From NCBI GenBank assembly GCA_001512785.1, contig LFSQ01000110.1, positions 1 to 45,809 of the forward strand: a stretch of DNA of 45,809 nt, given 5' to 3'. Positions 41,114 to 45,809 of this stretch are shown here, in pieces. Made by a program: the position numbers and the translations under genes. The notes beneath the pieces were generated by a model that saw nothing but the letters and a program-made list of their open reading frames with translations, was not told the DNA's origin and did no database searches. This DNA is from Syntrophomonas sp. DTU019. GTDB lineage: Bacteria > Bacillota > Syntrophomonadia > Syntrophomonadales > Syntrophomonadaceae. Positions within the stretch are counted from its first letter, which is position 1, and each line of letters starts with the position of its first letter.

Positions 41114-41944
41114 TTAATACAGTTTTTCCAGCACCTCATCTTTGATGGTGAAGCAATGTTCAGGAGCGGGAAAGGTTCCGGCCATGACCTCCTCTTTATA
41201 CTGCTGCAAGGCTTCGATAATGAGCGGTTGCAGGTTGGCAAATTTCTTTACAAACTTGGGAATGTGGCCGTGGAACATACCCAGCATGTCGTTGATGACC
41301 AAAACCTGTCCATCACAATGCGGGCCGGCTCCTATGCCAATGGTCGGGCAGGATACTTCCGCGGTGATGCGCCGGGCCAATTCGGAGGGCACACATTCCA
41401 TCACCAGGGAAAAAACCCCGGCCTCATCCAAAGCTTTAGCATCCTCAATCAGTTTTCGTGCGGTTTCCAGGTCCTTGCCCTGTACCTTGAAGCCCCCCAA
41501 TTGGTTTATCGACTGCGGGGTCAGCCCAATATGTCCCTGCACCGGGATCTGCGCATCCAGGATGGCTTTAATGGTGTCGACCCTTTCGACCCCTCCTTCG
41601 ATTTTAACCGCCTGGGCGCCTCCTTCCTGTATAAGGCGTCCCGCATTGCGGACTGCTTCGGTGATACTGATGTGATAGGAGAGAAAAGGCATATCAGCAA
41701 CCACCATAGCGTTTTGGGCCGCCCGCGAAACTGCTTTGGTATGATGTACCATATCATCCATGGTCACCGGCAGGGTGGTAGAATAACCCAACATGACATT
41801 CCCCAGTGAATCTCCTACCAGAATCATATCGATACCGGCCTGATCTATCATGCCGGCCATTGAATAATCATATCCGGTCAGCATGGTTATTTTCTCTTGC
41901 CTGGCTTTCTTCTCTTTAAGCACTGCTGTGGTAATTCTGGACAT
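41114..41944 (-). CDS. panB: 3-methyl-2-oxobutanoate hydroxymethyltransferase
   Basis: A 276-residue TIM-barrel enzyme that forms ketopantoate from 2-oxoisovalerate and methylene-tetrahydrofolate. Motifs: MLTGYDYSMAGMIDQAGIDMILVGDSLGNVMLGY, LPVTMDDMVHHTKAVSRA, DMPFLSYHIS, AVKIEGGVERVD, GHIGLTPQSINQLGGFKVQG and IGIGAGPHCDGQVLVINDMLG with the metal and substrate ligands. It begins 20 bases after the DUF2520 gene and precedes panC. Its folate cofactor depends on the folKBP genes upstream in the same run. Confidence 0.97.
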   Translation of the reverse strand: MSRITTAVLKEKKARQEKITMLTGYDYSMAGMIDQAGIDMILVGDSLGNVMLGYSTTLPVTMDDMVHHTKAVSRAAQNAMVVADMPFLSYHISITEAVRNAGRLIQEGGAQAVKIEGGVERVDTIKAILDAQIPVQGHIGLTPQSINQLGGFKVQGKDLETARKLIEDAKALDEAGVFSLVMECVPSELARRITAEVSCPTIGIGAGPHCDGQVLVINDMLGMFHGHIPKFVKKFANLQPLIIEALQQYKEEVMAGTFPAPEHCFTIKDEVLEKLY

Positions 41945-41964
41945 AATCCCACACTCCTTTTTAG

Positions 41965-42864
41965 CTACCGCTTATCTTCGAGGCTCTCTTTAATAACATT
42001 GGCGAGGATCTCTGCAAAGTCTGCCTTCTGCTCGCTGCCGATAGTTCCTTTGGCGCAGGCAATGGAGGTGGTATAAAGGCCCAAACAGGCGTATAACAGC
42101 CTGTCAGCGGGCATTTTAGCATCCAGGGCCTTAAGATGGTGAAGCACTGTTTCCACATCGCCTCTGGCTATGGGCCCGGTCAAGGCCTTGGGTATGCCAA
42201 CATCACTGATGTTGTTGACACTGCCTTGAATAAGCGGCAATAATGCCCTTGTCCCTTGCTCACGGGGAATGCCTGCTGCCTCCAGCAGCCGGATGCCAAA
42301 ATCGACTACTGTGACCAGGTAATTGGAAACCGTACAGGCCCCGGCATGATACAGGACTTTGGCGGCCCGGTCAATGATAAAATGCTCTCCTCCCAGGTTA
42401 GCTACGATGTCACGCCCTATGGCATATGCTTCCCGATCCCCTTCAATGCTGAATACTGAGCCCTGAAGATTGGCGATGGCCCTATCAACATCAGCAAAAG
42501 ACTGTAAAGGATGTATCGACAAGACAAATGCGCCAAAAGCCCTGGCACCATCCAACACCTGAGAGGTCAGGGAGCCACTCATGTGGATCACCACTTGACC
42601 GCTGTGAAAAGCGCCGCTTTCCGCCAATTCGTCCGCTACATCCTTTATGGCCATATCTGATGTGGTTATAAACAATATATCTGCTGAGCGAGAAACTTCT
42701 TGAGGTGATGAACAGGTGGTACAGCCGATCCGCTCCACAAGTACTTTTGTAGATTCGGATAACTTATCATAAACACCCGTAATCTCATATCCCTTGTTGC
42801 TGAGTACCACCCCAACAGCCGTTCCTACGACTCCCAAACCGATGATTCCGACTTTGTTGGTCAT
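41965..42864 (-). CDS. Rossmann-like/DUF2520 oxidoreductase (candidate ketopantoate reductase)
   Basis: A 299-residue protein with an N-terminal NAD(P)-binding Rossmann fold (KVGIIGLGVVGTAVGVVLSNKGYEITGVYDK, GxGxxG around residues 9-14) and a C-terminal helical DUF2520 domain (about 160-290: HAGACTVSNYLVTVVDFGIRLLEAAGIP, LTGPIARGDVETVLHHLKAL). The fold is that of 6-phosphogluconate-dehydrogenase-like reductases, as in ketopantoate reductase PanE. No panE is present, while panB, panC and panD directly follow, so it is the obvious candidate to reduce ketopantoate to pantoate. This is inference from context and not proven for the family member. It starts after a 106-bp gap following folK with no clear hairpin. 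Confidence 0.85.
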   Translation of the reverse strand: MTNKVGIIGLGVVGTAVGVVLSNKGYEITGVYDKLSESTKVLVERIGCTTCSSPQEVSRSADILFITTSDMAIKDVADELAESGAFHSGQVVIHMSGSLTSQVLDGARAFGAFVLSIHPLQSFADVDRAIANLQGSVFSIEGDREAYAIGRDIVANLGGEHFIIDRAAKVLYHAGACTVSNYLVTVVDFGIRLLEAAGIPREQGTRALLPLIQGSVNNISDVGIPKALTGPIARGDVETVLHHLKALDAKMPADRLLYACLGLYTTSIACAKGTIGSEQKADFAEILANVIKESLEDKR

Positions 42865-42970
42865 TTTCTAACCTCCTCAGGATTGCGGCTCAACTGCCGT
42901 TTCAATCAGGCCGTCTCGGTCCAATGATGGATACAAGCGGACATAAAAAGGATATCGGCGGGAGATCCCC

Positions 42971-43462
42971 CTATTCCATTTTCTTTATTTCGCTCTGCTC
43001 TCGCTCTAAAACTCTAGCCAGCACCTCCTTAACTGTCATCCCGTCCTCAGGAAGAATCAGGTCCGAGTTCACTTCTTCCAGGGGGATGAGAACAAACAAC
43101 CGTTCGCGCAGGTACGGATGAGGTATCTGCAGTTGCGGCAGATTGATCTGTTGGCCTCCGTACCAGAGAATGTCCAGATCTATAACCCGTGGGCCCCACT
43201 TTTCTCCCTCTCGGCGGCCCATTTTAATTTCTATTTGTTTAAGGTGTTCCAACAAGGCCAGGGGCCTTAACCCGGTATCTACAGCGATAACCCGGTTTAC
43301 AAACTCATCCTGATCCAGCTTGCCCCAGGGTGGGGTGAGATAAAGCGATGATACCGCAGTAACCCTGGTATCCGGCAAAGCTGCGATCTCAGCCACGCCC
43401 CGCTCCACATTCTTCACCCGATCGCCCACATTGGAACCCAGTCCGATATAAGCCTCAGTCAT
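42971..43462 (-). CDS. folK: 2-amino-4-hydroxy-6-hydroxymethyldihydropteridine pyrophosphokinase
   Basis: A 163-residue HPPK that transfers pyrophosphate from ATP to hydroxymethyldihydropterin. Motifs: EAYIGLGSNVGDRVKNVERGVAEIAAL, YLTPPWGKLDQDEFVNRVIAVDT, LEHLKQIEIKMGR, WGPRVIDLDILWYGG with the Mg-binding Asp pair, and IPHPYLRERLFVLIPLEEV. Length is standard. It follows folB by 20 bases and completes folP-folB-folK. Confidence 0.96.
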   Translation of the reverse strand: MTEAYIGLGSNVGDRVKNVERGVAEIAALPDTRVTAVSSLYLTPPWGKLDQDEFVNRVIAVDTGLRPLALLEHLKQIEIKMGRREGEKWGPRVIDLDILWYGGQQINLPQLQIPHPYLRERLFVLIPLEEVNSDLILPEDGMTVKEVLARVLEREQSEIKKME

Positions 43463-43482
43463 TATGTGCTCCCCTAAGAGGA

Positions 43483-43854
43483 TTACACCATATCCTCCCG
43501 GCAGCGATAAATCTGTACTGCCACATAATCAAACTCCCCTTCGATTGGAGCCTGTGGTTTATACACGGTGGTTTCTACAGCCGTGAGCAGGGGAAAGCGC
43601 TTCAATATGCGCAGGCTGATCTCTTCAGCCAGGGTCTCGATGAGGTTAAACGAGCTCTGCTCCACAACCTGCCTCACCTCGTGGAATACCCGGCTGTAAT
43701 CCACAGTAGCCTCTATATCATCCGTCCGGGCCGCTGTTTTTTGGTCATGGAACAAGACCACATCGACTTTAAAGGGCTGCGGCTTGTCCTTTTCCTCCGC
43801 TAAAAGTCCGTGACAGCCCCAAAAGTTCAGTCCTTTCAGAATGATTTTATCCAT
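43483..43854 (-). CDS. folB: Dihydroneopterin aldolase
   Basis: A 123-residue tunnel-fold enzyme that cleaves dihydroneopterin to hydroxymethyldihydropterin and glycolaldehyde. Motifs: IILKGLNFWGCHGLLAEEKDKPQPFKVDVVL with the catalytic-region Gly-His, DDIEATVDYSRVFHEV, SFNLIETLAEEISLRIL with the pterin-anchoring Glu, and VYKPQAPIEGEFDYVAVQI. It overlaps folP by eight bases, so the two are translationally coupled. Confidence 0.95.
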   Translation of the reverse strand: MDKIILKGLNFWGCHGLLAEEKDKPQPFKVDVVLFHDQKTAARTDDIEATVDYSRVFHEVRQVVEQSSFNLIETLAEEISLRILKRFPLLTAVETTVYKPQAPIEGEFDYVAVQIYRCREDMV

Positions 43855-45040
43855 TTTCGTTTTTGATCAGGTCTATCATCTTCGCTGCCCGATAGCTTTC
43901 TTTCACATCATGCACCCTGATTATATCTGCACCGTTTAAGATGGCTGCAGCTAAAACGGCCAGACTGCCCTCCAGCCGTTGATCGACCTTCACATCCAGG
44001 CTATGGCCGATAAATCCCTTGCGTGAAGCCCCTATGAGAATCGGCTTGCCCAGGCTTTTGAAAGACCCCAGTCGTTTGATCACCAGGCGGTTTTCCGCCG
44101 GTGTCTTGCCGAACCCCAGTCCGGGGTCGATAATTATCTTATCCTCTGGAAATCCGGCCGCGGTTGTTTCTTTTATCATTATATCCAGCTCATGGATTAT
44201 GTCAGCTATCAAATCCTGGTAGGGTTTACCGGCATTGATCTGCAGCCGGTTGTGCATCAACACCACCGGGGCTTTGCTCTCCACCAAAACCGGCAACAAT
44301 CCCTCATCGAGCACCAACCCGCCGATATTGTTTATGAGATGAGCCCCTGCATCGAGACAGGCCGCTGCTACCGTCCCGCGAAAGGTATCGATGGACAATA
44401 TCATGTCCTCATAGGCCAGGCGCTTGACCACCGGCAGCACACGCGCCAATTCCTCCTGCAGGCTGGCCAGCTGTGCCCCGGGACGGGTCGAAACCCCGCC
44501 GATATCGATTATATCCGCACCCTGTTCCCTCATCTCCAGGGCGTGTTTAACCGCCTGCTCGATATCAGTATAGCGTCCCCCATCGGAAAACGAGTCCGGG
44601 GTTACATTGAGTATCCCCATTACCAGGGTTTTTTTGCCCAGCTGCAGGCTCCGGCCGTGGCACAACTCCAATTCTCTGGTTGCTGGATGCAGATTGTCCA
44701 ACAGCTTCTCAATCTCACCGGCTATCTGCTTTAAGCCCAAAGGCTGCAGTCTTAGCTTCTTTACCAGCAGGCGATACTGTTTGAGCGTGCCCATGAGCAG
44801 CACATCAGTATGGCCTTCACCGTACAGGGCTTCTTTGGATACAGCGGCTTCTCCCCCTTTGGACAGCATTTCCTGTTTTATGATGTTGGCCACCCGGCAG
44901 GGTATAGCTTTTAATACGATATGGCGATATACCCCTTTGGGAAGCAGAAAAGGGTAAGCCCCATCATCCACCCCGATCTTAGCTAATAGAGCCCGAACCT
45001 CTTCCTGATTGTTGAGAAATGTCACATGATGATAAGACAT
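43847..45040 (-). CDS. folP: Dihydropteroate synthase with N-terminal extension
   Basis: A 397-residue protein. The TIM-barrel synthase (about residues 120-397) condenses pterin pyrophosphate with p-aminobenzoate: TLVMGILNVTPDSFSDGGRY, GADIIDIGGVSTRPGA, LSIDTFRGTVAAACLDAGAHLINNIGG, VVLMHNR, IIIDPGLGFGKTPAENR, ILIGASRKGFIG and IRVHDVKES. Ahead of it is an extension of about 118 residues (ALLAKIGVDDGAYPFLLPKGVYRHIVLKAIPCRVANIIKQ is its most conserved-looking part, cut here into two segments at GVY) that ordinary synthases of 270-280 residues lack. Related clostridial synthases share such an extension as far as I recall; its role is unknown. folB overlaps its stop region. Confidence 0.94.
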   Translation of the reverse strand: MSYHHVTFLNNQEEVRALLAKIGVDDGAYPFLLPKGVYRHIVLKAIPCRVANIIKQEMLSKGGEAAVSKEALYGEGHTDVLLMGTLKQYRLLVKKLRLQPLGLKQIAGEIEKLLDNLHPATRELELCHGRSLQLGKKTLVMGILNVTPDSFSDGGRYTDIEQAVKHALEMREQGADIIDIGGVSTRPGAQLASLQEELARVLPVVKRLAYEDMILSIDTFRGTVAAACLDAGAHLINNIGGLVLDEGLLPVLVESKAPVVLMHNRLQINAGKPYQDLIADIIHELDIMIKETTAAGFPEDKIIIDPGLGFGKTPAENRLVIKRLGSFKSLGKPILIGASRKGFIGHSLDVKVDQRLEGSLAVLAAAILNGADIIRVHDVKESYRAAKMIDLIKNENG

Positions 45041-45087
45041 CCGTCCTCCTGCTGGCTAAAGATCAATGGCTGAAACCCTTCACTTGA

Positions 45088-45612
45088 TCAGTATTCGAAA
45101 CTGGCTGCTATAGGCTCTTTCGCTTTAAGCTTGGGACATTTGTTGCTGAAATCACACTCCACACATACACGGGACAGATTATCCGCGCGGTGCAGGCGTT
45201 CGCCCAAAAAGCTCATATCACGGCTGATATTGCGGTGTTCAAATATAGCCCGGCAGATGATCTCCACTTCATTGGGATTGAAGTAGGCTCGGGGCAGTAT
45301 TTCCCGGGCCAGCTTGGAGCCATAGGAAGCATGATCAACCCCGGTTTGATACTCATGCCATTTGCCCAAATCATGGGTCAGGCCTGCCGCGTATATGACC
45401 TCTTTGGCAGCCAATTTGCCGCTCAGGCCGCAGTCCTTGATAAAGTAATTCAGATCATTTTGCTCTAAAACCAGAATATATGTAATCCGGGCAACATCCA
45501 GGTGATGCCGGAAATCGTGCAAGCAATACCTGGGCTCGATCTGTTCATCGTAATTGCGTTGCATATATTCTTTATAAAGCGGATCCTTTACCAGTAGTTC
45601 AACCCTTTTCAT
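45088..45612 (-). CDS. HD-domain metal-dependent phosphohydrolase with C-terminal Cys motif
   Basis: A 174-residue HD-superfamily protein. The metal ligands are visible as HDFRHHLDVAR (first His), AGLTHDLGKWHEY (His-Asp), HASYGSKLAREI and a later His in AIFEHRNIS, with HRADNLSR supplying the final Asp. The C-terminus carries CVECDFSNKCPK, three or four cysteines that could bind a metal. ATG 45612 has AGAGG eight bases upstream; an in-frame GTG at 45621 overlaps it. The substrate is unknown; HD proteins hydrolyse nucleotides, cyclic phosphates or other phosphoesters. As the first gene before folP-folB-folK, a role in removing phosphate from a pterin intermediate is conceivable but unproven. 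Confidence 0.85.
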   Translation of the reverse strand: MKRVELLVKDPLYKEYMQRNYDEQIEPRYCLHDFRHHLDVARITYILVLEQNDLNYFIKDCGLSGKLAAKEVIYAAGLTHDLGKWHEYQTGVDHASYGSKLAREILPRAYFNPNEVEIICRAIFEHRNISRDMSFLGERLHRADNLSRVCVECDFSNKCPKLKAKEPIAASFEY

Positions 45613-45702
45613 GACCAACACCTCTAAATAAAGTTGTTATCTATGTATATTATCCTCAAAGCGTAAACTGTCCTTAATTTCCCCGCTATACAGGGTTATT
45701 AT

Positions 45703-45732
45703 ATTATAAAATAAAACAGGCCCCTATGTCTT
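45703..45732 (-). promoter_or_regulatory. Candidate promoter of the folate-pantothenate-NAD gene run
   Basis: Minus strand AAGACA (45727-45732), 18-base spacer, perfect TATAAT (45703-45708), about 90 bp upstream of the HD gene. It is the best placed promoter for the long co-directional series that follows. The remaining bases to the window end contain a small AGGAG/CTCCT inverted repeat (45768-45780) and no gene. Confidence 0.45.
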
Positions 45733-45809
45733 GGGTTAAATTGAAGCTGTCTGTGTCAAGGTTTAGTAGGAGAAACTCCTGGTCTTAGTTAATAAATATC
45801 TATCTTAAG

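Noticed and set aside
45754-45759. TTGACA on the minus strand near the window end as a promoter
   Set aside because: No -10-like hexamer occurs at 16-18 bases downstream; the AAGACA/TATAAT pair further on is better.
1-45809. CRISPR array, transposon or prophage
   Set aside because: No regularly spaced direct repeats, transposase, integrase or phage structural genes were seen anywhere in the window.

Overview
The window reads as chromosomal DNA of an anaerobic, low-to-mid GC Firmicute, probably a Syntrophomonas-like clostridium. This is inferred from the gene set rather than from a marker search: an SLH-anchored protease with CsaB pyruvyl transferase, LytR-CpsA-Psr and copper-amine-oxidase-stalk amidase proteins, DUF5693, type III pantothenate kinase, the bacterial NadA/NadB route, and consensus sigma-A promoters and Shine-Dalgarno sites. 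No rRNA, tRNA, IS element, phage gene or CRISPR array was found.

Layout. 1-2035 (+): an unclassified structured element, an ECF-type promoter, an ECF sigma factor and its zinc-finger anti-sigma factor, closed by a terminator. 2042-6465 (-): a 1202-residue secreted subtilase with three SLH domains, preceded by a ComK-like regulator. 6628-19866: a surface polysaccharide locus (Wzy/O-antigen-ligase-like protein, polyprenyl glycosylphosphotransferase, two GT4 glycosyltransferases, GalE) interrupted by a RiPP cassette at 7690-13489. 20015-29822: cell-wall polymer genes (amidase, LCP ligase and TagO/WecA-like transferase on the minus strand; CsaB, MurJ and DUF5693 on the plus strand). 29886-45612 (-): a long co-directional run holding, in transcription order, an HD hydrolase, folP-folB-folK, DUF2520-panB-panC-panD, nadA-nadB-nadC, coaX, dusB, a regulator, two poorly characterised genes, greA and lysS.

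Most interesting region. Between the polysaccharide genes sit two tandem, previously uncalled short peptides (13203-13295 and 13318-13419, +). They share a Y-x-x-P leader and a T-x-G junction. Divergent from them is an operon encoding a PqqD/RRE protein, a lasso B2-type transglutaminase-like protease, an HPr-kinase-like kinase, a DUF362 protein, a B12-binding radical SAM enzyme and a nucleotidyltransferase. This is the lasso-peptide toolkit of the paeninodin type, but no asparagine-synthetase-like lasso cyclase is encoded anywhere in the window and the predicted cores are only 8 and 12 residues. It may be a lasso-derived RiPP system with different chemistry, linked to cell-surface polysaccharide.

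Other points of note. panC is split by a frameshift exactly at an A-AAA-AAG heptamer; a one-base backward slip would restore the family sequence. greA has a perfect sigma-A promoter followed by an intrinsic terminator in its leader, recalling the GraL leader RNA of E. coli. The vitamin genes together would serve NAD, pantothenate/CoA and folate synthesis. panE and folE are missing from the cluster, and a DUF2520 protein and an HD protein occupy places where substitutes might be expected.
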